DNA of 64,000 bases, taken from positions 109,296 through 173,295 of the forward strand of contig NZ_JXTJ01000016.1 of assembly GCF_001509835.1 (NCBI RefSeq), read 5' to 3'. A program made the translations under genes and the position numbers. Shown piece by piece: positions 8,156 to 20,700 of the stretch. Source of the stretch: Allobosea sp. WAO. Its GTDB lineage: Bacteria; Pseudomonadota; Alphaproteobacteria; Rhizobiales; Beijerinckiaceae. The first letter of the stretch is position 1; each line of letters begins with the position of its first letter. The notes below the pieces were generated by a model. That model searched no databases and was not told the origin of the DNA. It was given only the letters and a program-made list of their open reading frames with translations.

Positions 8156-8785
8156 GTGAAGGCGAAGCGATTGATGTCCGGCTGGGCGAGGCTCGGCCTG
8201 GTCATGACCATATCAACCGGCTCGGCCTACGCTCAGCCTACTCCTCCCAAACCCGCGCGCCCCTCCGCGCCAGCTGTGGCGACGGCCACGCCGGCAGCCC
8301 CGCCCGCCGCATCCCCGGTATCGCCCGAGCCCAGCAGCACCACGGCGAGCTTCGGCGACTGGACGCTGCGTTGCCAGCGCATCGCCGACGCGGCGAAGCC
8401 GATGCGGGTCTGCGAGGTCGCGCAGGTCCTTCAGGCACAGGGCCAGCAGGCTCCGATCGCACAGGTCGCGCTCGGGCGGCTCGGCAATGACGAGCCCGTG
8501 CGTATCACGGCGGTGATGCCCGTCAGCATCTCATTCCCCGGGAGCGTGCAGATCGTGATGGGCGAGAAGGACGCAAAGCCGGTCGACCTGCCCTGGCGGC
8601 GCTGCCTCCCGACCGCCTGCTACGCCGATGCCGCCCCGGGCGACGAGGCCTTGAAGCAATGGCGCAAGGCGACCGAGCAGGGCCGGATCCTGTTCAAGGA
8701 CGCCGCTGGACGCGAACTGGCCCTGCCCTTGTCCGGCCGCGGTCTCGATCAGGCGCTCGACGCGCTCGCGAAGGAGCGCCTCTGA
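8156..8785 (+). CDS. invasion-associated locus B (IalB) family periplasmic protein
   Basis: A 209-residue exported protein. The GTG at 8156 is chosen because GAGG lies six bases upstream and the product then opens with a normal signal peptide ending in GSAYAQ. Earlier in-frame starts at 8096 (TTG) and 8099 (ATG) would place a long basic extension before it. After the signal comes a Pro/Ala-rich linker of about 40 residues, then the IalB domain beginning FGDWTLRCQ, with four cysteines (RCQ, RVCE, RCLPTAC) that probably form disulphides. IalB proteins are alphaproteobacterial periplasmic or outer-membrane-associated proteins first known from Bartonella; the molecular role is unsettled. The stop is directly followed by the TpsA start, so the gene is in the same operon as the giant adhesin. 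Confidence 0.85.
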   Translation: MKAKRLMSGWARLGLVMTISTGSAYAQPTPPKPARPSAPAVATATPAAPPAASPVSPEPSSTTASFGDWTLRCQRIADAAKPMRVCEVAQVLQAQGQQAPIAQVALGRLGNDEPVRITAVMPVSISFPGSVQIVMGEKDAKPVDLPWRRCLPTACYADAAPGDEALKQWRKATEQGRILFKDAAGRELALPLSGRGLDQALDALAKERL

Positions 8786-8786
8786 C

Positions 8787-11700
8787 ATGTCGAAGCGTCG
8801 CTCGCTCCGCCCGGCTACGGCATTCCTGCCGCGCACAGCCGGCCCGCGGCAACGCGACGTATTCGCGCCGCGGCCGCGTTCGGTCCTGGCGACCTGGCGG
8901 GAGCGTTGCCTGGTCGGCCAGGCGATGGCACTGGCGCTCTGGAACGCGCCGGCCTTCGCGCAGAACATCATCACGCCGGATGGGCGCACCCAGACCAATG
9001 TCTCGGTGAGCGGCGGCACGACGACGATCACGACGCAGACGGTGTCCGGTGGGGCCGGCTATAATTCGTTCTCCCGCTTCGAGCAGGCGGCGGGCACGAC
9101 CGTCAACATGCACCTGCCCCAGAACACCGGCGCGCTGGTCAACATCGTCAGAGACGGCCCCGTCGTCATCAACGGCATCCTGAACTCGTATCGCAACGGC
9201 CAGATCGGCGGCCATGTCTACTTCTCGGATTCGGCCGGCTTCACCGTCGGCCCGAGCGGCGTCATCAACACCGGCCAGCTGACCGTCAACACGCCGACGC
9301 GGGCGTTCCTCGACCAGGTGATCGGGCCGAACGGCGTCGTCAATGAGGCGATGGCGGCACGCCTGCGGGCCAACGACGTGCCGATCTCGCCCGATGGCAC
9401 GATCACCATCGACGGCCGGATCAATGCGCGCCGCGGCGTCAGCCTGAACGGCCATACGGTCAGCGTCGCCGGCCAGATCAACGCCAATACCGCCGCCGTC
9501 GATATCAGCGAGCGTCGCCGCCAGCACCGGGCGGCCTTCGCCCAGAGCGTCAACACCGCAGGGCTCCAGCAGGGCGGCGCCATGGTCGCACGCCGCGGCG
9601 GCGGCATCGAGATCGTCGCGGCCGGCACGGCCTCGATTTCCGGGACCTTGAATGCGAAGGCGACGGCGCACCGTCCGGCGGGGACGATCGCCGTCCGCTC
9701 CGGCAAGGGCACGACGATCGCCGCGACCGCGCGCATCAATGCGACGGGCAGCGCGCCAGGCGCTGCACCCATCTCGGCAACGCCAGGCAGCCCCAACGTC
9801 AATACGGCGGATGGCGGCAGCGTCTCGATCCTTTCAGGCGGCGCGATCTCGATCGCGCGCGGCGCCGTGATCGATGTGAGCGGCGCCCAGGCGGTCGCGG
9901 CCAAGGGCGGCTCGGCCGTGATCTTCGCCGACACCAATCTCGACGTACAGTCGGGAGCGATCTTCCGCGGCACTGCCGGCATCACCGGCGATGGTGGTTT
10001 CCTCGAGCTGAGTGCTAAGAACACAGTCACGCTCGGCGCCGTCGATGTCGACCTGTCGGCACGCAGCGGCAAGGCCGGGCTGCTCTACATCGACCCGACC
10101 GACATCGTCATCGGCGCCGGCGGCAGCGCCAACATGATCACCAACGGCACGAACGTGTCGCTGGAAGCCACGAACAGCATCACCATCGCCGGCGACGGCA
10201 TCATCGACACCCGCAATTTCAATCGCTCCGCCGGAGCGCTCTCGGCGCTCAACCCTTCGCTCGGCAATTCCGGCAGCATCACGCTGACCGCGCCGAGCAT
10301 CACGGTCCGCGGCACGCTGCTGGCCGGTGTCAGCGCCGGCAGCAGCCACATCGCCGGCGACGTGACGCTCGACGCGACGACCTCGCAAAGGCTGATCGGC
10401 GGCCGCGCCAGCGCGAGCTCGACCATCGACATCTACGGCACGATCACCGGTCGCGACGTGCTGCTGAAGGCGGACGCCACGGCAATCGCGTCCTATATCG
10501 ACCCATCGGCGGGTCCGCTGGTGGCGCTGGCGGCTCAAACCGCTGCAGGCGCGGCGCTTGGCCTGAACGGTGGCTATGTCGGCAGCGAGATCACGAGCCG
10601 GGTCCAGGTCGCCAGCGGCGCGACGATCGAAGCGTCGCGCGACGTCAGCCTCACCGCCAAGGGCCGGCAGGAGGCCTCGCTGCCGGCGATCACGGTCAAC
10701 GGGAACAGCGTGTTCGGCGGGGCGGTCTCGATCGGCGAGATTTCCGGCACAGTGACCGCCGACATCGCCTCGGGCGCCACGATCCGTGTCGGGCGCGACC
10801 TCGCGGTCAAGGCCGAGAACGACGTCAAGCTCGGTGTCTCCGCCATCTCCGTCACCGTCGGCGAGACGCTAGCGGCGGCGACCGTCGCCTTCGGCAGCGT
10901 CGACGTCAGCACCGCGGCCAAGGTCCATTCAGGCGCGACGATCGTCACCGGCGGCGTCAGCAACGTCAGCATCACCGCGTTCAACACCAATTCCTTCTCG
11001 ACCTCGGCCAACTCCATCGCGGCGTCGGGCGGCGTGGCGGGCGCCTCGATCGCCTATTCCGACTACAGGGCGCAGGCCGATGCCCTGCTCGGCGCCTCGC
11101 TCGGCACGGAGGCGAGCAAGCTCAAGCGTGTCACGGTGTCGGCGGTTTCCGACACGACCAAGAACGCCACCAGCGCCTCGACGACAGTCGGCGACAACCT
11201 GATCTTCAACGCCGGCCCGGCCGGCACGACCGTCTCGACACTGCTCAGCCAGCTCCTGGGCAAACTCTCGAGCGGCTCGTCGAGCGTTCCCGTCAAGGCC
11301 GGCAGCGCCATCGCCATCGCGGACAGCAGCCTCGTCGCCAGGGCCGCGATCGCTGCCGATCCGGGCGGGGCGGCGCCGACGCTGCATTCCGACGGCAATG
11401 TCGTGGTGGCGAGCCGCCAATCCGATTTCGGCGTGCGCCTGATCGCCGACAGCTCGATCAACTCGAACTCGAAGGATCCGACGAGCGCGCAGCCAGAGGC
11501 GCAGGTCTCGCTCTCCTTCGCCATCGGCGTCGGCAACTACGCGCACGAGTCGACGGCCTCCATCGGCTCCGGCGTGACCATCAACGCCTACCGGGTCGGC
11601 GTCGGCGCCACCAACGAGATGCCGATCTCGAACACCTGGACGAACTGGGCCGGCCCCCTCGAGGTCGTCTCGCACCTCAACGGCAATCTCGGCACCGTCA

Positions 11701-14700
11701 ACAACATCATGACGAGCTATGCCAACGCCAGCTCGCAATCCCAGCAGCTCGGCCTGGCCGGCTCGGTCAGTTACTTTCGGGTCGACAACGAGACCTCAGC
11801 CTATGTCGCCAGCGGTGCGACGCTCAACACGACGGCGCTGGCCCCGAGCTGGACGACGCCGCTGGCCGACGGCCATGTCCAAAGCTGGAGCAAGGGCGTC
11901 AGCGTCACCGCCGAAACGACGGTGCACAGCATCGACGGCGGCGGCAATTTCGGCCTGACCGGCGGCCTCAACGGCGGCGCCGGCTCCGCGGCGGGCGGTG
12001 CCCTCCTGAACATCGGCCGCAGCAGCAGGACGGTCGCCGCCATCGCGGACGGCGTGACCATCACCGCGTCGGGGGTCGACGTGAAGGCCAGGACGACGGA
12101 CGAGATGTACGTCGTCGTGACCTCCTCAGGCAGGGCGCAGGGCGCCGCGCTGAGCGGCATGGTGGGCCTGGCGAACCTCGACAACCAGACGCTTGCCTCG
12201 ATCAGCAACCGGGCCCTCGTCACCGCCGACGTCGTGTCGGTCAAGGCGGAGCAGTCCATCTCGGTGCTGTCGGTCAGCGGCGGGATCGTAGCGGCCAGCA
12301 CGGGTGGCAGCAGTGCCGGCGTGTCCGTCGGCCGGATCGACGCCAGCACGGTGACGCGCGGCTATATCGGGGACAATTCCGGCGATCTCTCCGATGATCG
12401 CCTGCGCGGCGCCGGGACCACTGCCGGCCGCATCCAGACGGATTCGTTGGCCGTCCAGGCAGAGACCAATGGCTGGCTGTCGGCGGCCTCTGTCGCGGCG
12501 GCGGTCGTCGACGGCACGATGGACTTCGTCACCGACGACCCGTTCTTCACGGTCGTCTCGGCCGCCAGCGCATCGCAGGGCGGCGGCAAGCCGTCCTTCG
12601 CCCTGGCCGGCAGCGCCGCGGTCGCATCGACCCAGCTCGGCACCTCGGCCTGGATCGACGGCGCGACGATCACGGCCAAGACGGACGCGGTCACCACCAC
12701 CGTCGCCGCGCTGAACTCGACCATCCTCGAACTGGGCTCGGGCTCCGCCGCGATCAATCTCACTGGCGGGGGGCAGGGCACGAGCGCGGCCCTGGCCGGA
12801 GCGATCGCCTTCGCCAAGCTCGACAACAGCACCGACGCGCGCATCAACCGATCATCCCTCACCAATATCGGCGACACTAGCGTGCAGGCGCTGGCCGGCG
12901 GCCGCGCCACCGTCGTCGGGCTGGGCCTCGCCGGCTCGGGCGGCGGGAACGCCGCCGCGGCGATGTCGGTGGCGCTGGGGCTGGTGACGAACAGCGTCTC
13001 TGCCTCGATCGCCGATTCCACGCTGATCGCACCGACAAACATCTGGGTGTCGAACCTCGTTACGGTCGACGCGTACCAGACGACCGATATCGGCATCGGC
13101 GGCGGCGCGGCCTATGCCGGCGCCAAGAACGGCGTCGGCATCGCGCTGACCTATGCCGAGATCCGGGATCCCGATGGCGAGGACGCGGTCAGCGCCAAGG
13201 TGACGCGTTCCACGCTCACCGGCGCCGACCGGCTCCAGGTCAGGGCGACGAATGCCAGCCGCATCATCTCCTCGGCCATCACGGCCGGCCTCGGCGGCAA
13301 CGGGCTCGGCGGCGCCTTCGTCATCAACCGGGTCACGCCGACGACGAACGCGGCGATCTCGGGCGTCAGCGGCACGCTGGCGACGATCTCGGTCTCCGGC
13401 GATGTCGTGGTGCTCGCCGATGGCAGCCGGATCGGCGTCTATGACGATATCATCCGTGGCCGCCAGGCCGTCTCCGCCGCCAACCGATCCGAGGTCGACT
13501 TCTCCGGCGCGGCAGCCAATGAAGGCGCTGCCATTGCCGAAGGCGCGGCGGTCCTCGCCATCGTCGGCGCCCTGCAGGGCGGGGACAACAATGTCGGCGT
13601 CTCGGTGCTCAGCAACACGATCGCCCAGTCGCATATCGCGGCGATCGACTTCGCCACGGTCACGGCCGGCGGCGACGTCAGCGTCGTCGCCCGGGACGGG
13701 GCGACGCTGACGGGCATCGCGGTCGGCCTTGGCATCGCGACCGGCCAATTCGCCGGCGTCGCCTCGGTCGCGCAGCAGACCATCGACAACGTCATCAGAG
13801 CCCGCATCAGCGGCGGCGGCATCACGAGCCGCGACGTCGCCGTGCAGGCGCAGGCGGCGTCGGAGATCGAGGGCAGAGCCGGCACGCTCGCCGGCAGCAC
13901 GGGTGTGGCCGCTGTCGGCCTCTCGATCGTCGACAGCAGCATCGCCAACGATGTCGCCGCGGGAATCGGCGGCACGCAGATTCGTGCCTCGGGCGATGTC
14001 GTGCTCGCGGCCGGATCGACCGCGAGGATCGACACGGTCGCTATCGGCCTCGCCATGGCGCGCAATGTCGGGCTCGCCGGCTCGGTCGCCAACAACAACG
14101 TCGCCACCGATATCGGCGCGACGATCACCGGCGCCGATATCATCGCCGGCAACAATCTCGGCGTGTTCGCCGCCAATACCGACCGGATCACGGTCTCGGC
14201 CGGCGCGCTCGGCGCCACAGCGGCGTCCCCCGGGCTAGCCGGCGGCGTCTCCGTCGTCGACAACACGGTCGGTGGCGACACGGTCGCCCGGATCGAAGGT
14301 AGCACCGTCGATGCGCGGGCCGGCGGCACCGGTTCGCTGAGCTATACGGCCGGCCAGCTTCTCACGGCCTTCGACCTCAGCACCGCCAACGGCCCGAGCG
14401 CGGCGCAGCCCTCGCTCGCGATGACGGCGCGCAGCATCCACGGTCTCGGCGTCGTCGCGACCTCGCAGCAATCCGTGCTGGCGAATGCGGTCACCGGCGG
14501 CATCGCCGCTTTCCCGATCACCGGCGCGGTCGCGATCGTGTCGATCCGCAACGTGCTCGGCGGCAGCACCGGCGCGACGATCGATGCGAGCCAGGTCGAT
14601 ACCCGTCTGACTGGAACGGGCAGCACCGCGATCGCCGTCGAGGCGGCGAGCCATTCCTATGCCGCGACCTTCATCAACGTCGGCGCGATCGGCGGCGTCG

Positions 14701-17700
14701 CCGCCGCGGGAGCCAACACCAGCAACATCATGCAGCGCAGCACCAGAGCTGCGCTGACGAACTCGACCACCGGCACTACGACACCCGGCTATAGCGGCGG
14801 CGGCGTCGGCGCGCTCGATATCGCTGCGAACGCCTCGCAATCGGCGGCGAGTAATGTGACCGGTTTCGCTCTCGGCTTCGGTGGCGCCGCGGCGATGGGC
14901 GTCGTCAACACCTTCGCGGCCTCGACGAGCGCCGCGCTTGACCAGGGTCTCGTCACGGCCGGACGGGTCGGCGTCAACGCCGACAGCCGCAATGGTTTCC
15001 ATGCCCAGACGGTCGCAGTCGGCGCAGGCGGCGTCGGCGTCGGCAGCGCCTTCATTGTCGGCACCAGCAAGAACGCGACGCTGGCAACGATTGGCGGCGG
15101 CTCCGGCCAGACCGTGCTCAACCTCAATGGCGGCCTGGCCGTCGCGGCCACGAGCCGCAACGCCTTCACTACGCTCGCGACCGGTGGTGCGGCAGGTGGC
15201 TTTGCCGGAGTCGCCGGCATGGTCAGCTTCGTCGATGTCGACAACGAGACGCGGGCGGGGCTCTATGGCGCGCGGGTCACGATCCGGCCGGGTGCAATGC
15301 AGACCGTCGGCAGCGTCACCAGTGCGGCTGGCATCAGCGTCACGGCTTTCGAGACGACGAACATCACGCCGAAAACCGCCGCGGGAGCGAATGGCAGCTT
15401 CGGCGCCGGCGCAGCCGCCAACATTGCGAGCCTCGACAGCAGCGTCCAGGCCGACATCCAGGGCTCGACCCTGGTTGCGCCGGGCACGGTCTCGGCCTCC
15501 GCCACCTCCGAACGCACGGTCAGCGCCGAGACGATCACCTATGGCATCGGCGGCTCGGTCGGTATCGGCGCTTCGGTCGCCCTGATCTCGGTCGGCACCG
15601 GGACGCCGTCCGCGGCGCAAGGCGAGATCACTTCGGGCGGGGGCGGCACGCTCTCCCGCATCGGCCAGCTCACCGCCGGCAACAACGATCTTGTCCTGAG
15701 CGCTGCCGGGCTCGCCAGCTATCGCAGCTATCGAGGTCCCACTGGTGCAGCCATGAGCGAGAGCGCACTGCGCGACGCCGCTCAGACCGATTACAATGAG
15801 CTGCTGGCCAATGGTACGGTTTCCGGCGGCACGCTGACCTTGAGCAATGCCGGGGTCGTCGCGTTGCGCAGCGCCGCGGCGAGCGCGCTCGGCATCCCAG
15901 ACCCGGACGCAGACCAGGTGCGCGGCTGGGCGGCTGCCCGCTATGCAGCGCTGCAGGGTGGAGCGGTCGGCTATCTGCTCAGCGATGCCGGCGTCAGCGC
16001 CTATCGGACACGCGTCACCGCGACGACGCCGGATGCGAGCGACGACCAGATCCGCAGCGCCGCCAACGACGCCTATGCTCGCCTGCTGGCGAACGGCACC
16101 GTCAGCAGCGGCGTCCTAACGCTGTCCACGGCCGGCATCGACGCCTATCGGGCCGAAGCAAATGCCGACCTCGGCCGCACGGCGACCGATGCCGAGGTGC
16201 GCAACTACGCGGCCCAGCAATACGGCTTCTTCACGGCCAATCGCAGCCGCATCGCTGCGCCGACCGCACAGAGCGCTGCGGCCTTGCTGGAAAGCACCGG
16301 CTCGGCCACCAGCGCCAGCGTAAGCGGCGGCAGCATTACCAGCGGCGCCGTCGCCGTCTCGGCCCTGTCGAAGACCACGACCAGCAACATTGCCAGCGGC
16401 GTCGGCGCCGGCGGCGCGGCCGGCGTCGGCGCGGCAACCGCCTATACCGATATCGGCGACAAGGTCTCGGCGCGTCTCGACCAGATCAACGTGAGCACCG
16501 GCTCGATCGCCGTGACGGCCAGTTCCACCGACGGCACAGGCTCTGCGGCACGCATCGAAGCACGCGCCGGAGCCGGTGGCCTCGCTGCCGCGGCGGGGGC
16601 AGCGGTTGCGAAGGGGACGATCGACAACGAGGTCAAGGCCACGCTCGGCGGTGCGCTGACGGTGACCGGAGCGACCAGCGTCAATGCAAGCAACAGCCAG
16701 ACCGGCCGCTCGGACGCCTTCGGCGCCACGGTGGCCGGTGGCCTCGCGCTCGGCATCTCGCTCGCATCGAGCGAGGCGAAGAGCGACGTGGAGGCGAGGT
16801 ATGCCGGCGGTTCGAACCTCACCGGAACCGGCCTCACGATCGGCGCGCAGAGCACGGGCGCCGCCCATGCCGCCGCCGTCGCCGGTGCCGGCGGCCTGCT
16901 CGCGGCCGGTTCGGGCGCCGAGGCCAAGGCGAGCGACACCACCAAGGTTACAGCTTCTATCGGCGCGGGAGCGCGGGCCAATGTCGGCACGGGCACGATC
17001 AGCGTCTCGGCGACCGCATCGCCGGATGCGAAGGCCGCAGCCTTCGGTGTCGCGGTTGCCGGAGGCCTCGCCGTCGGCGCCGCCATCGCCGAAGCCACGG
17101 TCGGTGCGATCGTGACGTCCGAGATCGAGCGCAATGCCAGCCTGATCGCGAACCAGTTCACCGCCGGCCTGCTCTCGGTCACCGCAGCCGGCTCGGTGTT
17201 CGGCACGGCCGCGGGCGATGCCGTCAGGCTGTCGGATGCGACCTCCGGCTTCGCGCGCGGCGGCTATTCCGCTGCCGCCTCGGCCGTCGCCGGCTCGGGC
17301 GCCTACTATGTCAGCGCCGTCGGCACCGACGCAAAGGCGCGCAACACCACCTCCGTGACGGCCTCGGTCGGCGACTATATCGGTCTGTCCTCCGGCTCCG
17401 TGACCATCAGCGCGACGAACACCACCCTCCAGGCCGCCAAGGCGACCGGCATCACCGTCGCAGGAACGGCGGCGATCGGCAGGATCAATGCCCAGGCCGA
17501 TGCCGTGACCGCGACGACGGCCTCGCTCGGCGCCTCCTCCACCATGGGCGGGAGTGGCACCGGCCGCTTCATCCTGACGGCGACCGGTGAAGACACGCAG
17601 ATCGCGCGGGCCGAGGCCGGCAGCGGCGGCCTCTATGCCGGCTCCGGCGCGGAGGGTTCGACCTCCAACACCTCGGATGTGACCGCCGCGCTCGGCGCCA

Positions 17701-20700
17701 ATGCGGTGATCGTGACCGGACTCGCGACGATCGGCGCCAGCCATTCGACACGCTATGCCGCACTGGTCGACAGCCTGCAGGCTGCAGCCCTGGGCGCCAG
17801 CGCGGCGCTCGCCAAGAACAATGCCAATGTCGACGTGCTGACCGAGCTCGGCGCCGGTGCCCGGATCACTGCCGCCGGCCCGGGCACGAATGGCTGCTAT
17901 CTGACGAGCTGCCTGCAGGCGATCTCACTGACAAGCCGCAACACCTTCACTCAACTCGAACTCGGCGATTCCGTGCGCGCCGCCGCCGGCGGCGGCATCA
18001 ACGGTGCCGGCGCCACCTCCCGGACCGGGCTCGACGGCACCTCCAAGGTGGAGCTCAAAGACGGCGTCGTCCTGATCGGCGGCACGAGCCCGACCGCTGC
18101 CCCCGGCTCGATCCTGGCCCAGGCCTGGAGCGAGCTTTTCGGCGACGACACCGCCACCCTGACCACCGGCGGCCTGCTGCAGGGCGCGGGGGTGTCGACG
18201 CGCTATCGCGCCGGCTCCGCCCAAAATCCGCTCACGAACACCGTGAGGCTCGGCAACAACGTCGTCCTCACCTCCTTCGGCGCCATCAACCTCGGCACCT
18301 ATACGCTCGCCGACGTCACGGCGAACGCCTATGTCAGCACGTACGGCCTGGCGGGCGTCGGGCTCGCCGATGCCGACGTCACCATCCGCACCGACAACAA
18401 GGTGCTGATCGGTGCGAATTCCGAGCTGCTCGGCCTCTACGACGTCAACGTCACCGCTGGCCGCGACGGCGCGGACGCACGCAGGACCACGCTCTCGGGC
18501 ACGGCGAATGCGCTCGGCTATGTCCGCGGCCTCATCGCCGTCCCCGACGCCGACGCCTCGACCGACCTGCAGCACCATGCGCGCGTCGAGGTCGGCAGCG
18601 GCACCAGAATCTCCAGTGCCCAGAATGTTACGCTCGGCGCCTATGAAGGCGTGCTCGATGCCGAGGCCGACGGCACCGGCCACGGCTACCAGCTCTATTT
18701 CATCCCGGTCACCACCGGTTCGAGCAGCCCGGGCCGGTCGTCGAGCTCCACACTTGTGATGAACGGCACGGCGACGGCCGGCATCTACAACACGCAGCGC
18801 ATCGAGATCGGCTGCGGCGCCAACGCCTCGGTCCAGTGCGGCCCGAACGAGGCTCCGACGATCCGCTTCGTCAGTGGCGCGCCGGTGACCGCCAGCCTCA
18901 CTTCGACCTTCGATCCCGTCGCCTACATCAATGCACGCTATGAAGCCGCAGTCGCCAGCACCCTGATCTCCGGCGTCAATGCGGGCCCGGTCAAGGCGAT
19001 CAGGCTCAGCCAGCTCTATGCGGCGGGCGGCAACGTCTTCGTCAGTGCCGGCACGGTTCAGGGCAACGGCTCGCTCGTCGCCAGGGGCGGCCCGTCGATC
19101 ACGGTGATCAACCGCAGCAACGCCTATCTCGTGCTCGACGGCGGCGCCTATATCCCGCAGTCGAGCGGGGGGCAGATCATCGGCTCCACCGGGACATTGG
19201 CGCGCAGCTCGAACCCCGACGCGACGCCCTCCATCATCATCGACAATGCCTATAGCCGCCCGCTCGACCCGGGCGACAAGGGGCCGGCGCTGCTGATCGG
19301 CGGCGACATCACCAATCTCAGCGGCCTGGTCTCGATCAACAATACGCTGGGCTCGTTCGGCTTCTCCGGCCAGCGCATCGACTCGCTGCAGTTCAACATC
19401 ACCGTGCCGAACGGTGTAGTCGCGGTGTCCTCGAACGGGCCGAACGGCATGTACAATGCCGGCGGCTCGCCGCAGGGGGAATACAATCACGCGATCTACT
19501 ATCCCGGCGGTGCGCCGGGGTCGGGCTCGTTCGACGTCAACCAGGCGGTCATCGCCGCAGCCAACGCGCTCGCGACAGCAGCCGGCTACGGCAACAACAT
19601 CAACTACTTCCTCTATGGCCGGCAGGACGAGGGTGCGACTCGCAACTGGTCGCTGCAGTTCTTCGGAAACTGCGCCGGCTACATCGCCAATTCCGGCGCC
19701 AACTGCACCGGCGACTACAATATGGGCCGGGGCATCAATTTCTACGCGCTGCCGACGATCCCGACCTATCGCGAGAGCAATCCGACCGTGGCGGGCAGCG
19801 CCCCCAAGATCTTCGGTGCCCAGGTTGCGATCAAGGCGACGACGATCAACATCAACGCTTCGATCGAGGCAGGGCGGATCACCAACTGGTCGGGAACGGT
19901 CGATGCCGGCATGGCGGCCAGCCTGCGGAGCCAGCGCCAACATTACATTGATCGCGGCTATGTCGAAGTCAGCCTCAAGGAGGCCCTGGGCGGCAGCTGG
20001 GCGAATGCGGGCGCGGCGCCGGTATACTACGATATCGTCAACGATCGGCTGGTCCTTTGGGACGTCAATGCCTCCTCGGGCGGTGGCTCGGTGCTGCTCG
20101 ACGGCCAGATCATCAGCACCAACACGCTCGGCTCCATCAAGATCAATGGCGGCTTCGGCGATGTCAGCCTGAACAACACGTCCGGGCTCGACCTCGTCGT
20201 CAACCGCGTCAATACCGGCACCGGCGTCGGGGTCGCCGCGAGCGTCAGCAAGATCACCATCATCGACCGGCTCATCACCTCCGGGCCGAACACGACGGTC
20301 TATGCCTACACGCCGGGCTCCGGCATCGCGAAATACATCACGCATAATGGCGCGCAGCCGATCCTCACCGGCGCTGGCGCCTCGGTGCCTGTCGAGTTCA
20401 TCTCCGGCGATCTGACGCGGCACGAAACCGTTGCCGGCACCCGTTACGAGTGGACACAGCAGGCCCTGCTCCAGAAGGTCGGCCTGACCGAGGAGAACCG
20501 CAACCAGGCGAACATACCGGGCGTCTACTGGCGCTTCGACTCCGGCACCTCGAGCAATCCCTGGGTCTATGTCGACGCGCAGTCGCCCAGCACCGATCCA
20601 GGCGAGGATCCGAGATTCTGGTGGTCCCGAGATGCGCAGGCGCCGAGCGCCGAGCTGGTGTCGGGCCGGGTGGTGACGGGCAAAACGGGCCTCAGCCATG

